Notes: generated from the sequence alone by a model not told the origin. Numbered from the stretch's first letter, positions 20,508 through 32,345 are shown. The stretch is DNA of 64,000 nt from Doryteuthis pealeii (GCA_023376005.1 CM042143.1:86155159-86219158); one strand, 5' to 3'. Program-made: numbers and translations.

Positions 20508-20740
20508 ACTATCTCTTCTCCTCTTTTTTCTTTCCTTATTATCTCTTCTCTCTCTCTCTCTCCACTCTCTCTCTCCACTCTCTCCCTCTCTCTCTTCCAC
20601 TCTCTCCCTCTCTCTCTTCCACTCTCTCCTCTCTCTCTTCCACTCTCTCCCTCTCTCTCTCCACTCTCTCCTCTCTCTCTCTCTCTTCCACTCTCTCCCT
20701 CTCTCTCTCTCTTCCACTCTCTCCTCTCTCTCTCTCTCTC

Positions 20741-20820
<80 letters not shown>

Positions 20821-20837
20821 CTCTTCCTCTCTCTCTC

Positions 20838-20871
<34 letters not shown>

Positions 20872-20966
20872 TCTCTCTCTCTCCTCTCTTCCTCTCTCTT
20901 CTCTCTCTCTCTCTTCTTCCTCTCTCTCTCTCCTCTCTCTTCCTTCCTCTCTCTCTCTCCTCTCTC

Positions 20967-21002
<36 letters not shown>

Positions 21003-21613
21003 TCTTCTCTTCTCTCTCCTCTCTTCTTCCCTCTCTCTCTCTTCCTTCCTCTCTCTCTCTCTCCCTCTCTTCCTTCTCTCTCTCTCTCTCCTCTCTCCTT
21101 CTCTCTCTCTCTCTCTCTCCTCTCTTCTTCTCTCTCTCTCTCTCTCTCTCCTTCTCTCCTCTCCTCCCTCTCTCTTCCTCTCTCTCCTTCCCCTCTTCCT
21201 CTCTCTCCCTTCCCCCTCTTCCTCTCTCCCCTCCCCCCTCTTCCTCTCTCCCTCCCCTCTCCTCTCCTCTCTCTCTCTCCCTTCCTCCTTCCTCTTCCTC
21301 TCTCTCCTTCCCTCTCCCCTCTCTCCTCCTCTTCCTCTCTTCCCTCTCTCTCTTTCCCCCTCTCTCTCTTCCCTCTCTTTCTTCCCCCTCTTCCCTCTCT
21401 CTCTCTTTTCTCTTTTCCCTCTCTCTTTTTTCTCTCTCTTTCTCTTTTTTCCCTCTCTCTTTTCCCTCTCTCTTTTTTCTCTCTCTTTCTCCTTTTCCTC
21501 TTCTCCCCTTCCTTCTCTCTTCCTCCTTCTCCCCTTCCTCTCTCTTCTCTCTTCTCCCCTTCCTCTCTCCCCTCTCTTCGTCTCTCTCTCCCCTCTCTTC
21601 GTTTTGTTTTCCT
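20508..21613. repeat. 1.1-kb polypyrimidine tract (CT/CCT/CTT)
   Basis: Almost pure C and T on the plus strand. It includes (CT)n cores near 20735-20815 and CTCTCTTCCA sub-repeats at 20540-20730. Open frames in all phases (poly Ser/Leu or poly Arg/Glu) follow from composition and are not genes. Confidence 0.95.
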
Positions 21614-21966
21614 TTTTTTCTTTATCATGATTGTTATTATCTCTGAGCAATAATACGTAATCTTTTGTTGATATTCCGACATTGAAATTCATACCACATG
21701 GCTACGTTAGATTTTAACTCGACTGCTGCGACCATAAAAGTCGGGATATCCACTCTTCGAGTTGGGCGTGAGAAAATTCCTTAAATACAGCGCCACAGAT
21801 CGATCTTAGACGTGAGCATTTATCTTTATACACACTCACACACAGCCCTCTTGTACCCTCGTAAATTCAACAGCTGTGGGAACTAGTGAACTGAAGAAAA
21901 TTATTAACGCTCATGTCATTCCGAAACGCATTGTCTATTCCTCAAGTTTCACCGAAATACCAAAAA
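21614..21966. other. Unassigned sequence
   Basis: No gene or repeat recognised. Confidence 0.4.
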
Positions 21967-22416
21967 TCTATATATATCAATACTCTTGTTCCTTATTTGA
22001 ACGACCGTTAACATCTTGCAACACCTCTGGTTAAAAAAGACCGTCAAAATCGTCCAAGATTAAATGCAAAAATGTAAATCCTGATTATCTTCTGTTGCTT
22101 ATCCGCCGAATTCTTCTTTCTTATGTCACCTCAGCTAAATAATGAACCATTCCGTTTTTATTATAAAGAAAGAAATGGAAGAAAAGGGACTTACTAATCA
22201 AAAAAATATAAGAAGGAAAGAAAGAGTAGGGTAAAGAGAGGCCAGCGCAAGCGATAACGCTAATCTGTTTCAATCGAGAAAAAAAAAAGTGAGGGAGGGT
22301 TAAATCAAGATTGTTATACTTTTTACATATTGAACTATTTCGCAATAGCTCTTGAATATGTCAAACATGGTAATAATTAGATCATCATACTGTGATATAT
22401 TCACAAGTCCTGCTAG
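21967..22416 (+). mobile_element. Helitron family C, complete copy
   Basis: Starts A|TCTATATATATCAATACTC and ends TGTGA-TATAT-TCACA hairpin (22391-22405), AGTCCTG, CTAG|T at 22413-22416. The usual CT tract is reduced to a G/A-rich run on this strand. Confidence 0.85.
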
Positions 22417-22665
22417 TTTATGGTAAAATAGAGATGACCGCTGTGTATCCGTACCCAGCTGCATTTGGGAGACATGGTTAACAAAATAATCTTGTAGACC
22501 ATTAAATAGGCTTAGCCTAGTACGACATAAGGCCACTTGAAAAGGGGGTATATATACAAATACTTGTATCGGTTTGCTTTTAAAATGTACATAGGAATGT
22601 TTGGGTTTTACTTCTAACACTGACCTATGGCGCCAGACTAGAAGGTAATATTTTAGTCAAGCCAC
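22417..22665. other. Unassigned sequence
   Basis: Nothing recognised. Confidence 0.4.
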
Positions 22666-22861
22666 ATGTGTTCTTTTCTCTCTTTCTTCTTTTCTCTCTT
22701 TCTCTTTCTCTTTCTCTTTCTCTTTCTTTTCTCTTCTCTCTTTCTCTTCTCTTTTTTCTCTCTCTTTTCTTTCTCTTCTTCTCTTTCTCTTTTCTTTCTT
22801 CTCTTTCTCTTTCTTTTCTCTCTCTCTCTTTCTCTCTCTCTCCTTCTCTTTCTCTCTCTCT

Positions 22862-22903
<42 letters not shown>

Positions 22904-22914
22904 CTCTCTCTTCT

Positions 22915-22945
<31 letters not shown>

Positions 22946-22955
22946 TCTCTCTCTT

Positions 22956-22989
<34 letters not shown>

Positions 22990-23240
22990 CTTCTTCTTTC
23001 TCTTCTCTCTCTCTCTCTCTTTCTCTCTTTCTTTTCTCTCTCTCTCTTTCTCTCTCTTTTCGCTTCTCTTTTTCTCTTTCTCTCTTTTTTCTCTTTTTCT
23101 CTTTCTCTCTTTCTCTCTTCTCTTTCTCTTTTTCTCTTTCTCTCTCTTCTCTCTTTCTCTTTCTCTTTTTCTCTTTCTCTCTCTTCTCTCTTTCGCTTTC
23201 TCTCTTTTCTCTCTTCTCTCTCTTCTCTTTTTTTTCTATT
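22666..23240. repeat. 575-bp polypyrimidine tract (CTTT/CT)
   Basis: Continuous T- and C-only DNA built from CTTTCT and CTCTCT units; more T-rich than the tract at 20.5 kb. Confidence 0.95.
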
Positions 23241-24370
23241 TTGATGCCAAATTGACGATCTCCGTTGATTGTTGAAAGAAGAATGTCACTTAAGACCTTG
23301 ATTTAAAAAAGACCAAAATAACCCCCCACCCCTTTCCTCAATCTTGTGATATTAAAGAATAAAAGGCCCGTGCCAAATAAATCACCCTTGATAATTCGTC
23401 AGTAATTTAGCCCTCCCTCCAATCTATGTTAAGGAAACGGCAAACTGTGACAGGTCATTTGATGGTTGCTTCCTAAATGGCACAGATGAATATGCAAGAG
23501 TTGAACCCCCACACCACACCCCCGCACACCCTATACCTACTCTCCCACTTAAAGAACCGGGTCATTGAAAGAGTCTCTATGCTCTTCACAAACAATAAGA
23601 AAAGAAAAACTTACCCTATGTTCAAACTCACCACTCACACCTTTTTCAATAAATGCACCTCCACTTCTTCACTCACCAAAATTCCATTATTACGCCAGAA
23701 ATACGCAACACTATTCACAATTCACTTCCACAACGATTTCGATTTATTCTCATCAATTTCGACACCCACTAACCCCCACCGGCTTCGCACCCTTTTTTTT
23801 TTTTTTTAAGCTCTAGTTGCTGAGTGGGTCGACCTAATGCCCTTCTCCACGCTTCTTAAAAATGATGATATGTTTTCAGAGTATTTTCCATCAGGAGAGG
23901 AAAGCATCATTAGGGAAAGATCTTTTTGCAAAAGGCGGTGCACGTCTTATTCAATAGAAGGTGACGCAAGCTAATGGACATAACTACATTCTAAATACTT
24001 TCTTCTGGTGTAATGGTTTCGTCTTTCACTAGTGAACATTTGATCGCTTCTCGGGTGCCTGAAAGACTTTTAAAAAGGCGGGGAAAAAAGAAAAAAACGC
24101 GGGAAAAGAGAAAGAAGAGAGATGAGATTGGAAGGTGGGGGAAATGTGATGGTTGTGTGTAGAAAGGGGGGGCTGATCGATGCGTAAGAAAGAACGAACG
24201 AACGAACGAAGATAGATGAATAGGGACCGGGAGGAGGAGATTGAAACGATATAGACGCAAAGGAAATCTATAAGGAAAATGCCCTCTCCACCACCACACA
24301 GAAGAAAGTGGCAACATTGAATAATCTATTTTCCTTTTTTGTGACGTTGCAGATAGAACGACACTCAATG
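23241..24370. other. Unassigned sequence
   Basis: Pyrimidine-rich on the plus strand in places (23480-23810). Several overlapping frames up to 125 codons have low-complexity translations and no start or splice context. A small GAACGAACGAAC run lies near 24192-24206. No gene supported. Confidence 0.35.
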
Positions 24371-24374
24371 CTTC

Positions 24375-24432
24375 TCATGTCTTCCTTCTCCTTCTCTCTT
24401 ACTATTCTCTCTCTCTCACTATTCTCTCTCCC

Positions 24433-24463
<31 letters not shown>

Positions 24464-24795
24464 CTCTCTCTCCCTCTCTCCCCTCTCTCTCCTCTCTCCC
24501 TCTCTCTCCTCTCTCCCTCTCTCCCCTCTCTCTCTCTCTCCTCTCTCCTCTCTCTCCTCTCTCTCCTCTCCCCTCTCTCCCCTCTCTCCCCTCTCTCTCT
24601 TTACACACTCTCTCTTCCTTTACACTCTCTCTCCTTTACACTCTCTCTTCCTTTACACTCTCTCTTCCTTTACACTCTCTCTTTTACACTCTCTCTCTCT
24701 CTTCTCTTTTTACACACTCTCTCTCTCTCTCTTTTTTACACACTCTCTCTCTCTCTCTCTTTTACACACTCTCTCTCTCTCTCTCTTTTTACACA

Positions 24796-24826
<31 letters not shown>

Positions 24827-24894
24827 CTCTCTTTTTACACACTCTCTCTCTCTCTCTCTTTTTACACACTCTCTCTCTCTCTCTCTTCACTCTT

Positions 24895-24939
<45 letters not shown>

Positions 24940-25582
24940 ACTCAATATCTTTCATCCCAATGTCTCTCATCCTCTCACGCCCTTTTATCTATTTCTCTTT
25001 TCGTTCTCTCCCTCCCTCCCCTCCCCTCCCCCTCTCCCTCTCCTCTCCCTCCTCCTCTCCCCTCCCTCCCTCTCCCCCTCCCCCTCTCCCTCTCCCTCCC
25101 TCTCCCTCTCTCCTCAACTTTCTCCACACCCCTCTTCTTTCCTCTCTCATCCTTCCTCCTTTTACTCCCTATTTCTAGTCTTCTCTCTCACGCGCGTCTC
25201 TTTCCCCTTCTTATCCAATATCTATCTCTCTCATCCTATTCCTCTTTTTACTTTCCTTCTTTATCCACACATTCTTCTTTCTCCACTTGCCATCCTCCTT
25301 CTCACAATTATTTTTCCTTTTATTATCTGCACCCACTTTTCTAAACACTTTTTGAATGACTCTATGAAGGTCAATATTCATTTACCCCGGATTTCTTTCC
25401 ATTCAATTCTTTTCTTTCTTTCTGCACTTCTTTTTTTTTTCTTTTTCTTTTTTTTTCTCCTTTTTTTTTCTTTTTTTTTTTTTTTTTTTCTTTTCTTTCT
25501 TTTTTTTTTCTTTTTTCTTTCTTTTTTTTTCTCATTTTTTTTCCTTATCTATATATCAATCATTATCTTTACGCTGAAGTAA
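24375..25582. repeat. 1.2-kb polypyrimidine tract with TTTACACACTCT sub-array
   Basis: CT-rich to 24600, then about a dozen units of TTTTTACACACTCTCTCTC at 24600-24890, then CCCTC-rich and finally T-rich sequence to 25540. The 424-codon frame is compositional. Confidence 0.95.
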
Positions 25583-25837
25583 TTTCTTCGAACCTTTTTT
25601 TCTAACTCTCAGAAAAGGAAACAACTCCGTTCCCATTTCCATTGTATGTTGCTATGTAATTAATTGAATTTTGGCTAAACAGAAAATTCCAACTGACTTT
25701 CACCTCTTCATGGCTTTTTGGTAGCGTGATGAACATATTGTAGACATGAAATCAAATCATTCCATATAATTAAATTTGAAACCAAAATGCAATGCATTAT
25801 CGAAGAAGACATTTGTTGACGACACTTAGATAAAGAC

Positions 25838-26010
25838 TTTCCTTTTAATTATCCAAATCATTTTTTCTGATTTTAGTCGTCCTTCTTTCTACTTTGATTA
25901 TTTTATATCGTGATAGAGTTTGTGGAATAATTGTATATCTATTCAAGAAAGGCAGTTTTGACAAACAAACGTTGTTGTTGTTAGATTGGTGTATTGACAC
26001 CTTTTTCTTG
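25838..26010. repeat. Direct repeat, left copy, flanking Helitron C
   Basis: About 170 bp (TTTTAATTATCCAAATC, TATCGTGATAGA, TTTTGACAAACAAAC) that recurs at 26369-26545 at about 85 % identity by eye. Confidence 0.7.
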
Positions 26011-26040
26011 GTGCCGAGAAGTTAGAAAATAGTTCACATT

Positions 26041-26368
26041 CAATTTGATTATAACAACGTTTGATATGTTTACTTAAGAGCTATTGATAAATAGTTCAAT
26101 ATGTAAAAAGTATAATAATTTTGATTTATCTCTCTCTCTCTCTCCCTTACTCTTTTTTCTTTCCTTCATTAGATTATGTTCGATTGAAACAGATTAGCAT
26201 TAGCGCTTCAGAGCGCTCACCCCTCTCTTTGTTCTCTTCTCTTTCTTCCCCCTATTCTCTTTCCCATTTCTTATTATATTTTTCTGTGTAGCATGTCCTT
26301 TTTTCTTCCCTTTCTTTATAATAAAAATGGAATTGTCCATTTAGCTGAGGTGACGACAGGTTCGAAGA
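26041..26368 (-). mobile_element. Helitron family C lacking both termini
   Basis: Matches family C from TTATAACAACGTTTGATATG through the CT run (26129-26144) to GCTGAGGTGACGAC on the plus strand. Neither the CTAG hairpin end nor the TC end is present. Confidence 0.65.
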
Positions 26369-26545
26369 GGAATTCTTTTTAATTATCCAAATCTTTTTTC
26401 TGCTGTTTATTCGCCCTTCTTTCTACTTTTGATTATTTCATATCGTGATAGAATTTGCTAAATAATTCTATATCGATTCAAGAAATGCTGTTTTGACAAA
26501 CAAACAAACATCGCCGCCGTTGTTAAATGTGACAATACACCAATC
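26369..26545. repeat. Direct repeat, right copy, flanking Helitron C
   Basis: Partner of 25838-26010. The pair brackets the truncated Helitron. Confidence 0.7.
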
Positions 26546-26652
26546 TTTGTTGATGCCGAAAATAATGTATATTCAGAAGAACGAAGTTCATTGTCAGACA
26601 CAGATTGATTTCGAAGGTTATTTTATGCCTAGAGGTTAGGGAATTATCTTCA

Positions 26653-26765
26653 CTAGCAGGATCTGTGGATATACCACAGTGTGATAATTTAATTATTACA
26701 ATTTTGGTATGTTTACTTAAGAGCCATTGCCAATTAGTTCAATATGTAAAAATTTTAATCCCGAT

Positions 26766-26853
<88 letters not shown>

Positions 26854-27005
26854 AAACAGAATAGCGTTATCGCTTCCACACACTCACCCTTTCTCTCTTT
26901 CTTTCTTTCTTGTCATATTTTTTCTGTGTAGGATGTACTTTTTCTTTTTCTTTATAACAAAAATGAAGCAGTAAATTATTCAGTTGAGTTGACGACACCC
27001 ATAAG
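26653..27005 (-). mobile_element. Helitron family C, 3' part with (CT)n
   Basis: CTAG at 26653-26656, GGATCTGTGGATATACCACA hairpin, then the family C body with an uninterrupted (CT)n at 26772-26851. The 5' end is missing beyond about 27005. Confidence 0.75.
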
Positions 27006-27046
27006 AAGTGACCCGGGGGGAGTGCTTTTTAGTCACATCTAAAGGT

Positions 27047-27365
27047 CCAATGATCTGTTTGAAAATTATTCGTATTTGATGCTCTTAAGAAATAACTTGG
27101 GAGTTCCATCGTAGTGTAATGGTTAGCAAGTTAGTCTCGCATATCCATTACTACTGAATAGCGAGTCTGATCTTCGCTGGATGCCCTACACTTTCGACCT
27201 TGTGTCACATCATATCCGTGGCAAACGGGTTGAGTAAGTACCTACTCTTAAGAAATAACCACACAAAAACTGTAAATATCAACGAAAATGAACGCGATTC
27301 CATAACCTCTAAGCATAAAATAATCCTAGACTGGTTGATATGCCGTTAAAATCAATCAGTTTTTC
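27047..27365 (+). mobile_element. Retroposon family F interrupted by SINE-C
   Basis: The proximal motif (GAAAATTATTCGTATTTGAT) resumes after SINE-C as CACAAAAACTGTAAATATC, then GCATAAAATAATCC, GTTGATATGCC and AAAATCAATCAG. The 3' end repeats the hairpin pattern of families G and J. Confidence 0.6.
27097..27244 (+). mobile_element. SINE family C with perfect 15-bp TSD
   Basis: Head GTAGTGTAATGGTTAGCAAG and box-B-like GCGAGTCTGATCTTCGC, then GTGTCACATCATATCCGTGG. A 15-bp direct repeat CTCTTAAGAAATAAC flanks it (27082-27096 and 27245-27259). The interrupted family F sequence confirms the insertion. Confidence 0.85.
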
Positions 27366-27429
27366 AAGAAACTACTTATTTGTGTCTACATTATAAGATA
27401 TTCCCAACTCTTATTATGCACGATTTTCT

Positions 27430-27575
27430 CATAGGTATTTATACAACCCGTTTGCTACGGGTAGGATGTGATACAAGGTCGCAAGTAAAGGGCTCCCTAC
27501 GAGGATCGAACTCACTATTCAGTAGTAATGAGTCTGGCAGACTATCATGCTAACCATTATACCATGATGAATCGC
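27430..27575 (-). mobile_element. SINE family C
   Basis: Minus-strand copy with GTATAATGGTTAGCATGA head, GAGTTCGATCCTCG box B and GTATCACATCCTACCCGTAG. It faces the copy at 27097-27244. Confidence 0.75.
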
Positions 27576-27753
27576 CTTGCGATTTACACTTGTACTTGTC
27601 AAAAGGGTTCAAAAGATTTGTTATCCCTACATAAAGTTTTAATTTTGATTATTCTTTGTTTTAATAACACATAAGTTTTATAATTATTTTACCCCTGAAA
27701 AAATATGTAGTTGGTGACAAGACTTTCGGACCACGGTGTACATTAATCTACAG

Positions 27754-28079
27754 CAGGGGTCGCCAAACTACGGTCCGTGGGCCGGATCCAGCTCGCGAAG
27801 GCATTTTATCAGGCCCGCCGAGGGTATTTGAATGTTGCGTTCTTTGATAATTTTTTAAAATATATATATTGGTTAAATTTTTTTTTTGTGCATCTTACGC
27901 CACTCATCCATGAATATAACAAGGAAAGATAAATTTTGTTTTAAATCTTTTTCTCAGAGCTTTCGTTCTGGCTAGCAAGTATTGAACACAATGATAATGT
28001 GGCCCGCGCTAGTTTTTTTTTTTTTTTTTTTTTTTTTTCAATTATCTGGCCCACCGTGAAAAGAGTTTGGTGATCCCTC
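27754..28079. mobile_element. hAT MITE with perfect 8-bp TSD
   Basis: Left end CAGGGGTCGCCAAACT and right end (reverse complement GAGGGATCACCAAACT) match at 13 of 16 positions. The 8-bp TSD ATCTACAG is exact (27746-27753 and 28080-28087). The subterminal GGCCGGATCCAGCTCGCGAA and GTGGCCCGCGCTAG resemble widespread animal hAT MITEs. 326 bp, non-coding, with a long T run. Confidence 0.9.
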
Positions 28080-28087
28080 ATCTACAG

Positions 28088-28735
28088 GGTAGTCCGAAAG
28101 AACTGTCACCCGTACATATTTTGTTCACACTATGTTTTAATAATATAATATATAATCTCAATGATATAGTTTTCTATTTCCTTTTCTGTGGCTTATTTCA
28201 TGTAATTATAGTTTTTACATAATCTATGCATAGATGATTGTCAACCCCCTGTATTTCTAAAGAGAATGGCCCCTTTTCATATCATGGGCGGGACTTTCCA
28301 TGGAACATTACTGAAAGACCGCGAAATACGTGAAGTCACGTGGGACTTAGTTAACCCATCAGTTCCAGCTTGGACGTCAGGCAGAAAAGATGTCTGCCTT
28401 AGCTGGGATCAAATGCACACGCGCGTTGTGTTAGTTAGAGATGTTTAAGCAATAAAAGTTTAAAGAAATAATATGGTGTTGTTGCTTGATGAATGTCTTG
28501 GCAACAAGACCGACCAAGAAGAAGGAATGCATCAAAGACAAACAGCCAACAAGAATCTAGAAAAAGAAGTCAACATAGAGAAAAAGAATAGAAGCGACTA
28601 GAGATCACCAATGGCCAAATAAGTAAGTTATGCATCTCTCTGACTACCCATGTCTATCTCTCTCTCTCCTCTCTCCAGTAAAAGAACACTTGTGTATGTA
28701 CCCAACATGTGTGTATGAGTATGAGTATGTAACAT
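28088..28735. other. Unassigned sequence
   Basis: 28260-28450 is more G+C-rich with an open frame that does not resemble a known domain. An AATAAAAG at 28452 follows it. Possibly part of an old element; not called. Confidence 0.3.
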
Positions 28736-28985
28736 AGTTAAGCAATTAGTTAATCAAGTTAGTTGCCGATAAAGCATTCACCGATGTACAATAGGGTTCC
28801 GTGTTTGATTGTGGCTCTCGCCGACTCAGTAGGACAGCTTGGATCTGTGCAGTAAAGTGGGGGAGCTAATGGCGTTCCACCTCAGATACAAAATAATCTC
28901 TCTGATTTAGCACTAGTGGAGAGGAGATAGACTCCTTCCCTCTCCGGCAGATATCGACACTCTGCCGACTTTTTTTTAACATTCT
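28736..28985 (+). mobile_element. SINE family B, diverged head
   Basis: The body (GGATCTGTGCAGTAAAGTGG, GTTCCACCTCAGATACAAAA, GGAGATAGACTCC) matches family B. The tRNA-like head is strongly diverged. Confidence 0.65.
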
Positions 28986-30242
28986 GGCAGGGAGTGTTTA
29001 ACTATTCTCTTGCTGAATATCTTTTGTGTCGGCTTTTCTGGGCCGCGTGTACTTGGTATTTCTTGATCGGTTGTTGGGCTTGATGGCATTCTCGCTGTTC
29101 TTTGAGTCAGGAACAACTTGGGAATCTTTTGAGGGTGTTTTGTCTTGTGCTGTTGATAGTTTTTTTATATAACAAAGACGTTCTTGTTTTTTCTGAGCTC
29201 ATTTATTTTATCCCAAGTAAATATGCCTTGGAGAACAGACACTCATCTTGTGTCTCTTCTCTTCAAACGCTCAGCCCAGACTGCCAACTTATCACCTCTT
29301 TCTCTCACAATCGTTCTTCTGTTGGTATCCATCGACCAATTAGAGATCGACAAGGGAACCTTTCATACGTCACCAAAACAACTAGTAACTTTCCACTGTT
29401 ATCTACAATTTTTGGTTTTTCTATCTCATTATTTTACAGGGGTAACAAGATCTTCGGATGACCCTGTAGATGAATATTACCAGTTCTAAATGGGGTTTTT
29501 TTGGGGGGAGGGGTTTTGTTTTTTGTTTTTATTTTTGGGGGTTGGGGGGGTCATATTAAAAGAATGGACATTGAAACTCTTAAGGAAAGTGAGATAAAAA
29601 AAATTATATTGTCATTTAATTAGTAGCAATGCTATTAAAGTATTTCTTTTATTTCTACGAATGAAATGCGTAAACCAAAACGTAAAATAAGTTTCTCTTT
29701 TTCGAATTGTGACTCTTTTCGGTTTCATCAGATATTTTCCAACAATTCAATGCCACCCGCAAAGCAACTGTTTGTGTCAGCAAAAAAGGCTTTCTTTGTC
29801 TTTTCTTTCATAACAATACCAAATTCTAATAGCTAAAACTACAGTACAAAGAAGTATTGTGTTTACTACGTTGGATTATTTGATAAAAGAAATACAAAGA
29901 ATAAACCAGACGAGAAGTTACCGAAAATCGCTAACTAGGAGGGAATTTCTTTTTCTGACCTTTTCAAAATTTTTCTTAGCAATTCTCATTTGTGCTTTAA
30001 CACTTTAAAATCAATATTTAAAAGCAATGTTTTATAATGCATTTTGCAGTAGGCGTGCAACAAGGTAAGATCAGTATTGGGTTACGGCTTCCTTGTTGCA
30101 TTGTCTGCCAATTCGACGGTAATTAGAATTCTTTTATGATGTTTATTCTACATGGAGGTGGAACTCGCTTACTGCGATGTTGCAGTCCAGAACGCCATTC
30201 ACTACGCTATGAGGACTCCCTCGTTAAATTCTAATCATCACC
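28986..30242. other. Unassigned sequence with a G-rich patch
   Basis: 29493-29551 holds GGGGTTTTTTTGGGGGGAGG and GGGGGTTGGGGGGG, able in principle to form a G-quadruplex. Overlapping frames at 29102-29489 have no recognised domain. Confidence 0.4.
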
Positions 30243-30455
30243 CCCTATCGGTGGGCCTTAAAATCTGCTGATTCTTTCACCTGAAGAGGGGTAGGACTCC
30301 CTCATTAAAAAAGGAGTGTCCTAATTGGGAAACTAAACTGTATCCGATGGTGATGCTCTAGTTCTAGAAATCTGGGCAGTGTTGATTCACCCCTTCATTT
30401 CTATTACTCCCAGGTCCACTCTGACCCGAAGTGGTAGTACCTGTTAGGTTTGCAT
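30243..30455 (+). mobile_element. Retroposon family G, internally deleted
   Basis: Proximal block (CCCTATCGGTGGGCC, GAAGAGGGGTAGGACTCCC) joined to the distal block (CCGATGGTGATGCTC, GGTAGTACCTGTTAGG). No 3' hairpin; it runs into an F-type motif. Confidence 0.65.
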
Positions 30456-31217
30456 AGATCTGGTTGAAAATTATTTGTATTGATAGTCACTTAAAACTAT
30501 AATTGCTTAGTAAAGATGGCTATTCAAGTCTTCGAAGCAGCAATCTCCAAAAAAGCAGCTTACGTCCCATCTCACAAATCATCAAAGTAAAGCGAGCCAG
30601 ACATGCTGGACACTGCTGGTGAAATAAAGATGAACTCATAAGCGACGTTCTCCTATAGACTTCTACCCATGGACAGACTAGTATTAGCTGTACCAGCAAA
30701 AATTTACATTCATCAGTTCTGTACAGACACTGTATGCCGTCTTGATGACTTAACTATAGCGATGGTCGATAAAGAGTCAAAAGAATCTGTCGATACTCTT
30801 TGATGATAATGACTCAAAAGGATATAACTGTTTGCAAATAAATGATTATTATTAAATAGAAATAGTTGCTTGAAACTAAATAATTGTGTATAAAAAAATT
30901 CGTATTTGATAAGTTTTGGAATATCTAGTGGTATAAAATGTACGTAAATTCCCACGCATATTTATGAACTTTCCCAACATCATCACCGTACATTTGCGGT
31001 AAAAATTAGCCAATAAGAAACTATATAGAATGCATTTAAGGTCGTTGGTATTTGTCCTAAGATCAATTGCAAATGAAGACCTACATAGGATGATTTCAAG
31101 AAATACTTTCTGCTACAATGAGTATTTACTGAAACTACACTCTTTTCTACCATTGGATTTACAAACAAGGGATCTGAACGCCTAGAATGGCGACCAGAAT
31201 CGTAATATTTGAAATCA
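30456..31217. other. Unassigned sequence
   Basis: Starts with one F-type motif (TTGAAAATTATTTGTATTGA). Nothing else recognised. Confidence 0.4.
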
Positions 31218-31830
31218 TAATTGTGTGAAAAAATCCTCTTAAGAAACAACTACACAAAAAATAGAAATATACACGCCCGGTGGCTGAACAGTCCATGACA
31301 TGCAACACTCCACTTTGGCCCTTACTTAGGCTAGACGGGCGGTCGGAGAGGCCCCCTCCGGTTAATCGGCTGGTCACGTCAAGCCTTAGTACCTATATGA
31401 TTATTCCGATCCTATTTCCCTAATGGCAAGTCCCAACCTTTTTTATATGGGTGCTAGAAGGCGGTGGCTGATGGTCTTCATGTCCTGGGTATGACGTTAA
31501 TCTCTAACTGATGGTGAGGTTACAGTTCTGGAGGTCTGGGGAATGTGAAGCACCCCTTCGTCACCATTGCTCTCGGGTCCACTCTGACCCGGAGTGGTAG
31601 TACCTATTAGGGTTTCCATCTATAGGTTAAATAGAAGACTTATTTACAAAACAATTGAGTTCTAAACTATCACTACGAATCTTTCAAACCTTTGCTGGCA
31701 TTAAATAACCCACCAATGGTTGATATGCCATAAAACAAAAACAAACAAATAATGTACACGAGTTCTAGGCATAAAATAACTATAAACGGGTTGATATGCC
31801 TTTAAAATCAAACAATCAATCTAACAATAT
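31218..31830 (+). mobile_element. Retroposon family F interrupted by family G
   Basis: F sequence CTCTTAAGAAACAACTACAC is cut at about 31275 and continues at 31750 with GGCATAAAATAACTATAAAC, GTTGATATGCC and AATCAAACAATC. AATATACAC on the left and AATGTACAC on the right suggest a decayed TSD. Confidence 0.6.
31276..31744 (+). mobile_element. Retroposon family G, 5'-truncated
   Basis: Begins within the body (CGGTGGCTGAACAGTCC) and runs to GGCATTAAATAACCC, GTTGATATGCC and an AAACAAA tail. Confidence 0.75.
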
Positions 31831-32221
31831 TGCAGCCATTCATATCCTCTATGAAATGATGGAATAATTGATATGATCCCCCATGAGGCTAAAATATTTT
31901 GTTTAGGAATGCAAAGTGTTAAGTCATTTGGAAATTTGATATTTCCTTCTTTCAAGAATTTCTATAGTTCCAACTCTAATCAATTAACAGCTGAGAATTA
32001 AGTCCACTTGCTCACAAAACTGAGAGGTTCCTTGTTTTTGGGCGTAACTGAGTATTATGCTGCAATAAGCCTCAAATGTAATATTACATCGTTTCAACAC
32101 CGTAAACATTACAAACTATGTTGAAAATGAGCAAAGACTTATAGCACTTAGAATTCATTACGAACTTCGGTACGCGGTTGGATAGTCTGATCACATATCA
32201 AACCGCAACACAGACCAGCAA
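31831..32221. other. Unassigned sequence
   Basis: Nothing recognised. Confidence 0.4.
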
Positions 32222-32345
32222 AGGTTTAGTTTCTTTATTTTTAATGGCATATCAACCTTCATGGGTCATTTAATGCCAAAACCATCCTTGTAGAAGAAGA
32301 GCAGTGGTACTATTTAACCTATAGTTAGGTGTGAAAAAGGGTTTT
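32222..32345 (-). mobile_element. J-type retroposon 3' end
   Basis: Minus strand: GGTTTTGGCATTAAATGACC, AAGGTTGATATGCC, A-rich tail. Only the distal part is recognisable. Confidence 0.55.

Noticed and set aside
20435..21682. Frames of 385-417 codons on both strands (poly Ser/Leu, poly Arg/Glu)
   Set aside because: They are translations of a C/T-only tract, open in several phases at once. No start context, domain or splice signal.
24308..25582. 424-codon Ser/Leu/Phe-rich frame
   Set aside because: Same compositional artefact over the third polypyrimidine tract.
28266..28448. 60-codon frame followed by AATAAAAG as a small gene or LTR end
   Set aside because: No recognised domain, no paired LTR and no primer-binding site seen.
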